A DNA stretch of 64,000 nucleotides. Source: Zopfochytrium polystomum (taxonomy: Eukaryota > Chytridiomycota > Chytridiomycetes > Chytridiales > Chytridiaceae). Below, piece by piece: positions 37,408 through 46,300 of the stretch (position 1 is its first letter; each line of letters begins with the position of its first letter). Below the pieces are notes generated by a model, which had not been told where the DNA came from, did no database searches, and saw nothing but the letters and a program-made list of their open reading frames with translations. The stretch lies in the NCBI GenBank assembly GCA_025765615.1, contig JAIVFJ010000008.1:248001-312000 (forward strand). Reading direction: 5' to 3'. The translations under genes and the position numbers were made by a program.

Positions 37408-37723
37408 GTTGTCGGGGGCCGTTCATGCAGTGGGCAATTTGTCTTTCACCCTGCAAATCAATGGCCCCACTTTGTCTGTCTGCCGTCTTTTGCAACCCCC
37501 TTTTTCCCCTTATTTTTACTTTTTTTATTATTATTATTATTTATGTGGTTGGTTTCCGCTTCGAATGGACAACAAAAAGAAAAAGAAAAAGAAAAAGAAA
37601 AAGAAAAAGAAAAAGTAACAGCCGCGCAAGGCCGCGCCTTTCGGCTCGAAAGTACCGACTCTCTCCTTTGTTTGCACGACGAAAGAGACAGATCCATCAG
37701 TGCGAGGGGGTGGTGAACGGGGT
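37408..37723 (-). repeat. Right terminal inverted repeat of the KDZ element
   Basis: Inverted near-identical copy of 28426-28739. It ends GGTGAACGGGGT at 37712-37723. It has more CTTTTT-type units than the left copy and slightly different G/C homopolymer lengths. Confidence 0.9.
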
Positions 37724-37729
37724 GCTCTC

Positions 37730-37780
<51 letters not shown>

Positions 37781-38011
37781 CCGATGGCCGGCCGAAGTCA
37801 CCATCTCCTCCTCCTCCTCCTCCTCCTCCTTGTCTCCTTCGGCTTCGCCCGCTGTCTAGTCTGAAGCATTCTCTTCCGGCTCCGACCGCCGCTCTGCACC
37901 GGCAGGAGCCTGCGCGTCGAGGCGCTCATCTGAAGCTTTTTTCGCGACCATAAGCAACAAACAAACAAACAAACAAACAAATAAAAAAGAACAACAAAAA
38001 CACACAAAAAC
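37724..38011. other. Host remnant between KDZ and Copia elements: CT repeat, GAG-rich frame, A-rich tract
   Basis: CT repeats (37725-37777) are followed by sequence whose minus strand reads MVAKKASDERLDAQAPAG from an ATG at 37951, then a stop, then an open acidic run of Glu codons. The right end is an A-rich tract with AACA repeats that became the Copia target. It could be the 5' part of a small host gene separated from its promoter by the Copia insertion; this is not certain. Confidence 0.35.
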
Positions 38012-38138
38012 TGTTGGAATAAGAATCAACAGAAGAAAAAACTTGACTTGTCACGCCCTTTCCTGCGACCACACAAGCGACCCAAGATCGCAATCACATC
38101 ATCGTCGAGATCAAACTCGACACTGTCGGATTTCAACA
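38012..38138 (+). repeat. Copia left LTR (127 bp)
   Basis: Shares nearly all its sequence with the right LTR but lacks about 20 bases just after TGTTGGA. Confidence 0.9.
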
Positions 38139-38495
38139 CCTTACCAGGGAGAGTTCCCCACCGTTAAAGGAGGCTACCCAAAAAGCGATCGAGCGATCCA
38201 TCATCGCACATCAGCGATTGTCGATCAAGGAATCGAACTGACGCTATCCACCGTGTCACGAAATCAATCGTCTTCACCAGTCAGCTAAACAGCCACTGCC
38301 AACCTTCACAATTGCAATCGGTGTCAACGCCGTCGACACCGAATTCCACACAATCACTATCAATTTCTTCCCACCAAGTGACTGTACCCCATCGAACTCT
38401 GAGTGATCGATTCACCAGCTTCAGTTGAGAGTGCTGTGGAACACTCATTTTAACTTCTCTTGTTCCGGCTGTTACCTTCGTTCTCCCCCAACGCG

Positions 38496-39809
38496 ATGAG
38501 CGAGCCAAGCGTGAAGCTCCTGCACCATCAGCTAGTCAACCCTGTCGACTTCACAAGATGGATGGACTATGTGGAGGGGCATTTTGCCAGTAAGCAAGCA
38601 AGTGCTGCCGTCCATGTCCGACTTGCGCACAAAGTTGCTGCTGTCCCAGCAGTTCCCGCTACGGACACAACCGCCGCGATTCCTGCCATCCCTGAGCATT
38701 TCAAGTTCTGGTCAGCAAACCCCCCAGCTGGATATAACGAATGGGAAGTCATGCATATCACCCACGAGTACGTCCCAAACAACCCAGAATATGTTGGCTA
38801 CTGGACATTTAGCGATGATGCAAACGTCTTCCTGGGAACCTATGACCAAAATCGGGCCGGGATGCTGCACATCTACAACCACATAAGCGAGACTCTTGAA
38901 CATAAAATCAGTGGTATTAAGTTTGTCTTTCAGGCAATTGAAGAACTCAAGAGGAAGATTGGACGCATTGACGAAGCACAGGCGCGTGCAATGATTCGCA
39001 AGATTGCTGCCCTCAAGATTGAACCGGGGGGGAAGATTGCTGATTTTCAACCTATATTTGAGAAGCACTATAGAGACCTAGCCGAAGTCAGGAGCCTTGC
39101 CCCCAGGGGTGTCTTAGGCAAAATCAACGAAATGCTGAAGTTTGAGTCAATGGTGGATCAACTGACAGAATGTTTAGAGGACGAAGAGTACTGGCACATT
39201 CGAACTGAAAACTATCTATCTCGAGTGGACAACAACACCATCACAGACATGACTGCCCTCTTTGCCTTCCTCAAGACTATGGAAGCCTGTAACAAACCTA
39301 GAGGACCAACTGTTGCACCACTAGTGGAGCCAGTCAATGAGGCTGCACTACTTAGCAATTTCCATGACCGCCCAGAGCAAAGGCGCTCCCACCAGGCTGA
39401 GCGACACAACCAAGGCAGAGAAATCCGTGGTGGGCGCTGCCATGGCCGGGGTGGCCGCGCTGGGCGACAGGGTAGAGAACGGCATGCAGAACGGCATTCT
39501 GAGCGACGTGGACACCACACCTCCCGAACTCAGAGACGAGCAGAAAATCGAGCTGCACATGGCGCAGTGCCCGAGGCCAACACCCCAGGCACTACAGCTC
39601 AGGATCAGCGACAAGGAGTTGCGCCGCTGGGGAAATCAGTGCTATGTCACCATTGTGGGAAGGAGAACCACTTTGCAAAACACTGCATCATGAGGAAACG
39701 GGACGAGCCAGTCGCACTTATCGCCACAGGCAGCACCAGTGACATGCCATCTATTGACGATAGCGAGACTGGCAGGAGCGACCCTGGGGAGTATTCGTCG
39801 GATTTTTAG
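38496..39809 (+). CDS. Copia gag
   Basis: The capsid-like protein has a UBN2/gag-type helical region (SEPSVKLLHHQLVNPVDF, FKFWSANPPAGYNEWEVMH, EDEEYWHIRTENYLSRVD). An Arg/His/Gly-rich basic linker follows, then one CCHC zinc knuckle (CHHCGKENHFAKHC) near the end. An in-frame ATG also exists at 38460; 38496 follows a good leader context. Pol starts 105 bases after the gag stop in another frame, so pol expression is not by simple frameshifting and may use splicing or re-initiation. Confidence 0.88.
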   Translation: MSEPSVKLLHHQLVNPVDFTRWMDYVEGHFASKQASAAVHVRLAHKVAAVPAVPATDTTAAIPAIPEHFKFWSANPPAGYNEWEVMHITHEYVPNNPEYVGYWTFSDDANVFLGTYDQNRAGMLHIYNHISETLEHKISGIKFVFQAIEELKRKIGRIDEAQARAMIRKIAALKIEPGGKIADFQPIFEKHYRDLAEVRSLAPRGVLGKINEMLKFESMVDQLTECLEDEEYWHIRTENYLSRVDNNTITDMTALFAFLKTMEACNKPRGPTVAPLVEPVNEAALLSNFHDRPEQRRSHQAERHNQGREIRGGRCHGRGGRAGRQGRERHAERHSERRGHHTSRTQRRAENRAAHGAVPEANTPGTTAQDQRQGVAPLGKSVLCHHCGKENHFAKHCIMRKRDEPVALIATGSTSDMPSIDDSETGRSDPGEYSSDF

Positions 39810-39913
39810 TTGGCCCGAGGCACCCACCTCAGGCACATTGAAAGCAGACCTCTAACTTCCAACCAGCACCTCATATCCCCAAACACCTCGCCCTTTCATC
39901 ATCGTCACCCACC

Positions 39914-41695
39914 ATGTTCAAGGAATCACCCATTGTTGTCGACTCTGGCTGTGTCAAGACCATTCTCAAAGACGCTCACCTTTTCACATCCTACACTGAA
40001 CGCACCTCGTCTGTTGGAACCATTGACAAAGACTCCACCCCGCTCAAAATCAAAGGCGTTGGACCAGCAAGAATCCCTCTTCCAAACGGTGTGGAGATTG
40101 TAATCAAGGAAGCCTGCTACGCTCCAAGTGCTCTTTACAGTCTCCTTGCCACAAACGACCTTCAAGAAGATGGGAAGTTTTTCTTTTCTAAGTTTAAAGG
40201 CCGCCCTGGTGTTATCTTGAAAACTAGTGACGAGTCCCCTATTGGCCGCTGTGTCAAACGCTCAGGACTTCACTTCCTCGTCACCAAGAATTCAAAGCTT
40301 CATCGACTCAGTCACACAGCTGCTGCTACCATTGCAATGGTTCATCAGGAGACCTTTCCATCACCTGACGGCCCATCACCAGTCGCTACCAAAGCAGAAC
40401 AACTTCGCATCGCTGAGGTTGAGCGGCTGCATCGCGCACTAGGTCATGTCAGCTTCCAGCGCCTAGGCTACATGCTTCACCACCGAACGACAGCAGACCT
40501 TCCACTGCTCAACACCTCTCACGTCCCCAAGTGCGAGATCTGCGTTGCAGCCAAGATGCGCCAGAAGAATTTCACAGCCTGTCCTGATGAGCCAATTCCC
40601 TTCGCACACACCCTCAACGTTGATGTCAATTCAATCCCCATCACCTCCTTTGATGGCTGCAACTACGCAGTCACTGTTGTTTGCGAGAGCACCTGCTATT
40701 CATGGAATGAGCCCATCCCCCGAAAGAGCGACGCCTTACCATTCCTTATTAAGTTAATCCTTTTCCTTGAGAAAACTGAGGGACGAAAAATCCAGATCAT
40801 CCGCCTGGATCGAGGAAAAGAAAACTTCAACCAGACGTTCAAGTCCTTCTGCGATTCGCGTGGCATTCAGCTCAAACCTTCGCCATCACGAACCCCGCAG
40901 ATGAATTCAGTTGCAGAACGCCACATCCAGATTGTGACAGATATGACTCGCTCTCTTCTCCTTGGCGCCCCCAATGTTCCTCTCACCTTTTGGAGCTATG
41001 CATATCGGCAAGCCTCGCAGATCAAGAACTGCCTCCCAAATGTACAGCGAGGCATCTTCTCACCGCACGAGGGCTGGCACCACGTACCTCCACAAGTTAG
41101 CCACTTTCGAACTTTTGGTTCCAAGTGCTTCTACCAGGTCAGCCCAACCCTTCACAAGAAACTTGACCCCAAGGGCCGTCCAGCTGTCTACCTCGGCTCT
41201 GTTTCACGATCAGTTTCGGTGTTGTGGGAGCTCCAAGAGCAGCGCATCATCTACCAGCGCTACCATGACATTGTCTTCTTTGAAGACAAGTTCCCTCCTT
41301 TTACTGGGGTTCACGCTGTGAGGGGGGGGATTGACAGCATCAGCGTTAACCTCCCACCACTTTCAGACCTCAGTCACCCAGCATGTGAAAAGGCAGTCCA
41401 ATCAGTCAATCATGCAGAGCAGATTCTCCAGCAGGCACTGCAGCAAAAAGTGCAGAAGCAGCAGCAGAAGGTGGGGCACAACAAAGCACAGACAGTGCCA
41501 ACACCGAAGAAGCGGGGGCGACCACCAAAGTCGTCACTAGCTCCACAACAACCACCACCTGCAGAGCCACTGCCTGAACCACCACCACAAACTGCATCAC
41601 CAGAAACAGTAGTGGCCCCCAGCATTGACCCTGACCTACCACCACCAAAGAAGAAACGTGGACGACCAAGAAAGAACCCAACCAACAACCAACTG
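39914..41695 (+). CDS. Copia pol, first part: protease and integrase (exon before a likely intron)
   Basis: The aspartic protease motif VVDSGCVKTIL is near the start. The GAG-pre-integrase/zinc domain has HRALGHVSFQRLGYMLHH and CEICVAAK (about 40430-40560). The integrase core shows Asp in NVDVNSIPITS, Asp in RLDRGKENF and Glu in NSVAERHIQI (about 40610-40930). The C-terminal part is Pro/Lys-rich with two KKRGRPPK / KKRGRPRK AT-hook-like motifs. The frame runs on to a stop at 41819-41821, but a GTGAGT donor at 41696 and a TGCAG acceptor ending at 41811 allow phase-0 joining to the downstream part. Confidence 0.85.
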
Positions 41696-41811
41696 GTGAG
41701 TAACCCTGAGATTCACCATACTAACAAACAATTCTCTATACCCTTTACCTCTTCAAAACACATCAAAACAATTAACACAACCTCATCCCACCAAAACCAT
41801 CACACATGCAG
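41696..41811 (+). other. Probable spliceosomal intron in Copia pol (116 nt)
   Basis: It starts GTGAGT, contains a TACTAAC box (about 41727) and ends CATGCAG. Removing it joins the integrase frame to the frame of 41812 onward without a stop, in phase 0. Unspliced, the integrase frame ends 10 bases past the acceptor. Confidence 0.65.
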
Positions 41812-42064
41812 GGAGCCATAGCACAGGGCACCACTGGTGTGGTTGGGGACCGTCCTTCCAGCAGCGCTAGGGGCAGTGGGCCCAGCGGCTTTGTAGACGT
41901 GGCATCTCAGCCCAGCACAGAGGTTCCAGTGGCCGTGGATGGTGAGAGCCCTGTGGGGTGGGGCTCTGCGCCCACGCGAGCCTGGGACACTCACATCGCT
42001 AGGGGTGGAAGGCCCAGTGATGCGGCAGAACCAGCCATGCCAAGTGACCCACCTGCTGCTGAGA
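41812..42064 (+). pseudogene. Copia pol, second part upstream of the Gypsy insertion
   Basis: This linker between integrase and reverse transcriptase (GAIAQGTTGVVGDRPSSSAR onward) is interrupted by the Gypsy LTR at 42065. The frame and the five-base duplication TGAGA show that it was continuous with 47285 onward before insertion. A few extra codons and a stop now come from the Gypsy LTR. Confidence 0.75.
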
Positions 42065-42372
42065 TGTTATGAATCACCCTCTGGAAACCTCTGGAACCTT
42101 CTAGAACATTCCTTCATGGAACCTTGTGGAACCTTCTGGAACCTTCTTTGCTTTCCTGACTTGTCTTGTTGTCATTGGTATCATTGGTATCATTGTATTA
42201 CTAATTGCTCTTTCTGGAACTTTCTTGGAGTCTTGACAAGGAACACTCTCAAAAGGTATAAAAGGGGGATGGGGGACCTGTCCCATCCCTCAAGTGAATT
42301 ATTGTTTCCAATACAATCATCACTCCTCTCAGTTCCTTGTCTGCCTTGTCCTGTCCTGCCCTGTTCCTGACA
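42065..42372 (+). repeat. Gypsy left LTR (308 bp)
   Basis: Contains GGTATAAAAGGGGG and, 35 bases downstream of the TATA start, AAGTGAATTAT, which pairs with the primer-binding site. It also has short TGGAACCTTCT repeats. Confidence 0.95.
42257..42264 (+). promoter_or_regulatory. TATA box in Gypsy LTR
   Basis: TATAAAAG, with the likely transcript start about 30-35 bases downstream (near 42290). The same motif is in the right LTR at about 47164. Confidence 0.75.
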
Positions 42373-42374
42373 TC

Positions 42375-42385
42375 ATAATTCACTT
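42375..42385 (+). promoter_or_regulatory. Primer-binding site, self-priming (Tf1-like) type
   Basis: ATAATTCACTT starts two bases after the left LTR. It is the exact reverse complement of AAGTGAATTAT at 42292-42302, which lies near the predicted 5' end of the element RNA. An 11-base match of this kind is how Tf1 and sushi-type elements prime from their own RNA. I did not recognise a tRNA 3' end here. Confidence 0.65.
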
Positions 42386-42412
42386 CACCCTCTCCCACTA
42401 CTCTCTGCCATC

Positions 42413-43336
42413 ATGTCTGACCCAAACAACACCTTCCCTGATGCAACTGCCTTCCAAGCCTTGATGGACCAATTACAAGCCCTTTCAAGACAGACACACC
42501 AACTTCAAGAACAAGTCCTTCACCAGCAGCACCAGCTTCAACAACAACTTCACCAACAAGAACATCAAGCTCTTCCCCTGCCTCAAGCCAACCAAGCAAG
42601 AGAGCCCAAGGTTCCCAGCCCTGACAAGTTCACTGGGCTGGCCAAAGACCTTAGGAACTTCATGGCCACTGTGGAGAATGTCATCCTTCTCCAACCTTCA
42701 AGATTTCCCAGTGAGCAAGTCAAGGTTCTTTTCACAAGCACCCTCCTGTCTGGTCAAGCTCAATCATGGTACAGATCTCTCCCAAGCACACCCACCACCC
42801 TGCAAGAGCTCTGGGAGGGGCTGGAAGCTACCTTTGGTGACCCCTACGCATCTTGGACAGCAAGATCCAAGCTCAAGCATATCAAGCAAGGAAAGCAATC
42901 TTGTGTGGCCTACACCAACCAATTCAAGCAACTAGCCAGAGACTCTGGATACAATGATGCAGCTCTGATGGAGCTGTACCATGATGGTCTCCATGAGTCT
43001 ATCCAAGACATGCTCTCCCAGTCTCTGCACATCCCTGAGACCTTGGAAGAGTACATTCTCCTTGCCATCAAGATTGACAACAGACTCTACTCCAAGAGGC
43101 TGAAGCAAAGACAAGTAGGAACTACATCAAGACCTACCCCAGTTCCTCAAGCTCTTACAGTTCCTGAACCCATGCAAGTGGATGCAGTTGAGACACTTCC
43201 TAAGGGTCCTCTGAGCCAAGAGGAGAAAACAAGGAGGGCCCAGCAGGGACTGTGTTTTTACTGTGGCTCCAAGGAGCATGCTGTCAAGGACTGCCCAAGG
43301 AAGAAGCACCCAAACTCCCAGGTCCAGGCTCACTGA
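42413..43336 (+). CDS. Gypsy gag
   Basis: A 307-residue capsid/nucleocapsid protein. A Gln-rich coiled-coil N-terminus is followed by the retrotransposon gag region (DKFTGLAKDLRNFM, WYRSLPSTPTTLQELWEGLE, YTNQFKQLARDSGYNDAALM) and a CCHC knuckle CFYCGSKEHAVKDC near the end. The last codons overlap the start of pol. Confidence 0.93.
   Translation: MSDPNNTFPDATAFQALMDQLQALSRQTHQLQEQVLHQQHQLQQQLHQQEHQALPLPQANQAREPKVPSPDKFTGLAKDLRNFMATVENVILLQPSRFPSEQVKVLFTSTLLSGQAQSWYRSLPSTPTTLQELWEGLEATFGDPYASWTARSKLKHIKQGKQSCVAYTNQFKQLARDSGYNDAALMELYHDGLHESIQDMLSQSLHIPETLEEYILLAIKIDNRLYSKRLKQRQVGTTSRPTPVPQALTVPEPMQVDAVETLPKGPLSQEEKTRRAQQGLCFYCGSKEHAVKDCPRKKHPNSQVQAH
43309..43315 (+). promoter_or_regulatory. 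Candidate -1 ribosomal frameshift site CCCAAAC
   Basis: The heptamer lies in the gag frame as C CCA AAC, matching the X XXY YYZ rule, eight codons before the gag stop. Slipping back one base gives the open pol frame (PKLPGPGS onward). Confidence 0.55.
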
Positions 43337-46300
43337 GGGGCAATTCCCTGGACCCTCCTCCAAGCTGCCCCTGTTTCATCACCACCACCAGCACCACAAA
43401 CACCTCAGATTCCAAGCCCCACCAACTCACCGTGGATGTCAAGATTCAACTCTCACCCAAGTCAACCATCACAACCAAGGCCCTTATAGACTCTGGATCA
43501 TCCTGCAACATCATTGATGCCACCCTTGCCAAGTCTTGTGCCATTCCTACGATCAAGAAATCCACACCCCTCAAGGTCCACTTTGCCAATCATGCTCTGT
43601 TCAAGGAAATCAGCCATGAAACCAAGCTAAACCTCCACATCCAAGACTTTCCACCATCCATGGTCAATCTGGAAGTATTGGATCTTGGCTCACCCACATT
43701 CTCTGTCATCCTGGGATTACCATGGCTGCAAGCCCAGAACCCTGCCATTGATTGGGTCACTGGTCAAGTCCAACCTCCACCAATTGGAACAGTCACCCAA
43801 AACTCAAGTCAAGCCCCCAAGTCTCATGCTCTCAAGCCCTTGATTCAAGATTCACAGCCAGCCAAGACTCCAGTTCCACAGTTCACAGTTCACAGTCAAG
43901 ATTCAAGTAGAGCTCATAGAGCTCACAGTCATGGCCATGACTCTTGTTCACAGAACCCACAGTCAAAGATTCAAGTACCACAGTTCACAGTCCACATTCA
44001 AGATTCAAGTTCCACAGCTCACAGTCTTTGCCAAGAACAGAACTCTCAGTCAAAGATTCAAGAATCACAGTTCCCAGTCAAGAATTCAAGCCCCACTGCT
44101 GAGGAGCACGACAACCTGGACCCATCAGACCTTTTGCTGGCATCCAAGCTACCAAAAGAATATCTCCCTTATGCTGATGTGTTTTCCAAGACCAAGGCAG
44201 ACCTGCTACCAGCTCAGAGGCCTTATGACTGTGAAATCCCACTCAAGGATGAAACTTGCAGCCCACCTTTCAAGCCACTGTACCACCTCTCTCCACCAGA
44301 AGCCAAGGCCCTCCAAGAATACATTGAAGAAATGCTGAACAAGGGATTCATCCAACCTTCCAAGTCACCAGCTGGAGCTCCCATCTTTTTTGTCAAGAAG
44401 AAGGATGGGGGACTGAGACCCTGTGTGGACTACAGAGATCTCAATGAGATGACAGTCAAGAACCGCTATCCACTGCCTCTCATCTCTGAATTACTGGACA
44501 AACTGAGCCATGCAAGGATATTTTCCAAGATTGACCTCAGAGGTGCCTACAATTTGGTCAGAATTAAGCCCCAGGATCAATGGAAGACTGCCTTCAGATG
44601 CAAATACGGTCACTTTGAGTACTTGGTTATGCCCTTTGGACTTACCAATGCTCCAGCTATTTTCCAAGGCATGATGAATGACATCTTCAGGGATATTCTG
44701 GACCTTTTTGTCATTGTCTACCTGGATGATATCCTGGTATTTTCATCTGACACTGCAAGCCATATGGGACATGTCAAGACTGTCTTGGAGAGACTCAGAC
44801 AGCATCACCTCTATGCAAAGCTGGAGAAGTGTGAATTCCACAAGACCTCCATTGAGTTTTTGGGGTTCATTGTGTCTGACAAAGGGATCTCCATGGCACC
44901 AGACAAGATCCAAACTATTCTTGAATGGAAGGCTCCAAATTCCATCAAGGATGTTCAAAGCTTCCTTGGATTTTGCAACTTCTACAGAACCTTCATTGCC
45001 AACTATTCTGCCATAGCCAAGCCTCTCACTGATCTCACCAAGAAGACCACCAAGTTTGAATGGACCCCAGCAGCAGAGCAAGCCTGGCTAGCTCTTAAGA
45101 CAGCAACCACAAGTGCACCACTCCTTAAGCATGTGGATCCCTTGCTTCCCTTCACCTTGGAAACTGATGCCTCAGACTATGCCCTTGGCGCTGTTCTGTC
45201 CCAGCCAAGCTCTCAGGAACCCTCTGCTCCTCTGCATCCAGTGGCATATTACTCCAGGAAGCTGAACAGTGCTGAGTGTAACTACACAGTCCATGACAAG
45301 GAGTTGCTTGCAATTGTGGAAGCATTCAAATTCTGGAGACACTACTTGGCTGGTTCTAAAGGCATCTCTGTCTATTCTGATCACAAGAACCTCACCTTCT
45401 TCAGGGCAAGGAGGTTGCTCAAGCAGAGGCATGCCAGGTGGGCTGAACTGCTCTCTGAGTATGACTTTAAGCTGTGCTATTCTCCTGGCCACCTTAACAC
45501 TGTGGCTGATGCCCTGTCAAGAAGAACAGACCTTGCACCTGAAGGGGGAGATGGTTTCACCCCACCATCCAAGACACACCTTTCATTGCTTCCTGACAGT
45601 GTGTGGGCCCATGCTATTTCCAAGGACCCCAAGCCTCACAAGATTCAAATCAGCCAAGAAGAGGAAAAACTTGAGATACTCAAGACAAGGCATGATGCAG
45701 CAACAGCTGGACACCCAGGAGAGCACAAGACATATGAGCTTGTTTCCAGAGACTTCTACTGGCCAGGCATGAGGAAGTACATCAAGAACTATGTCAGCAG
45801 CTGTGAAACCTGTCAAAGAAACAAATCCAGCAGACACAAGCCCTATGGACTTCTGGAGCCCCTCCCAATTGCCATCAGCCCTTGGTCATCAATATCCATG
45901 GACTTCATTGTGAAACTGCCCCCATCCCATGGATTTGACTCTATCCTTGTTGTCATCTGCAGAAGGACAAAGTTGGCCCATTTCATCCCCTGCACTGAGA
46001 ATATAGATGCACAAGGAACAGCAGACCTGTTTTTGCAGCACATATTCAGGCTCCATGGGCTGCCTCAGTCAATCGTCAGTGACAGAGGACCACAGTTCAG
46101 ATCTCAATTTTGGAAAGCACTCACAGCAGCCCTTGGAATCAAGTCTCAACTGTCAACTGCTTATCACCCTCAGACTGATGGACAAACAGAAAGAACAAAC
46201 CAGACTCTGGAGCAGTATTTGAGGTGCTATGTCAGCTATCAACAGGATGATTGGCCCACCCTCCTTCCACTGGCAGAATTTGCTCTCAACAATTCTCTCC

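Larger units (their letters stand above)
28426..37723 (-). mobile_element. KDZ-type DNA transposon with about 315 bp terminal inverted repeats, 9298 bp
   Basis: Two near-identical copies of a 314-316 bp sequence lie in opposite orientation at 28426-28739 and 37408-37723. The outer ends read ACCCCGTTCACCACC on each 5' side. Both outer flanks are CT repeats on the same plus strand, with a shared CTCTCGCTCT interruption, so the element appears to have landed in one CT microsatellite; a target-site duplication is hidden by the repeat. Between the repeats are a KDZ transposase gene and a second multi-exon gene, both on the minus strand. The interior is more AT-rich than the flanking host genes. 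The repeats differ mainly in homopolymer and CTTTTT-unit counts, which suggests a recent insertion. Confidence 0.85.

Noticed and set aside
28426..37723. Inverted repeats explained as an assembly artefact or simple inverted duplication of host DNA
   Set aside because: Both outer boundaries fall at the same base motif against CT repeats on the same strand, and a transposase lies between. This fits a transposon better, though long reads would settle it.
39810..39913. Frameshift fusion of Copia gag and pol
   Set aside because: There is a 104-base gap between the gag stop and the pol ATG and the frames do not overlap there in a useful way, so a simple ribosomal frameshift cannot join them.
42101..42286. 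Identical 61-residue minus-strand frames here and at 47008-47193
   Set aside because: They lie inside the two Gypsy LTRs, so they are identical by duplication and not genes.
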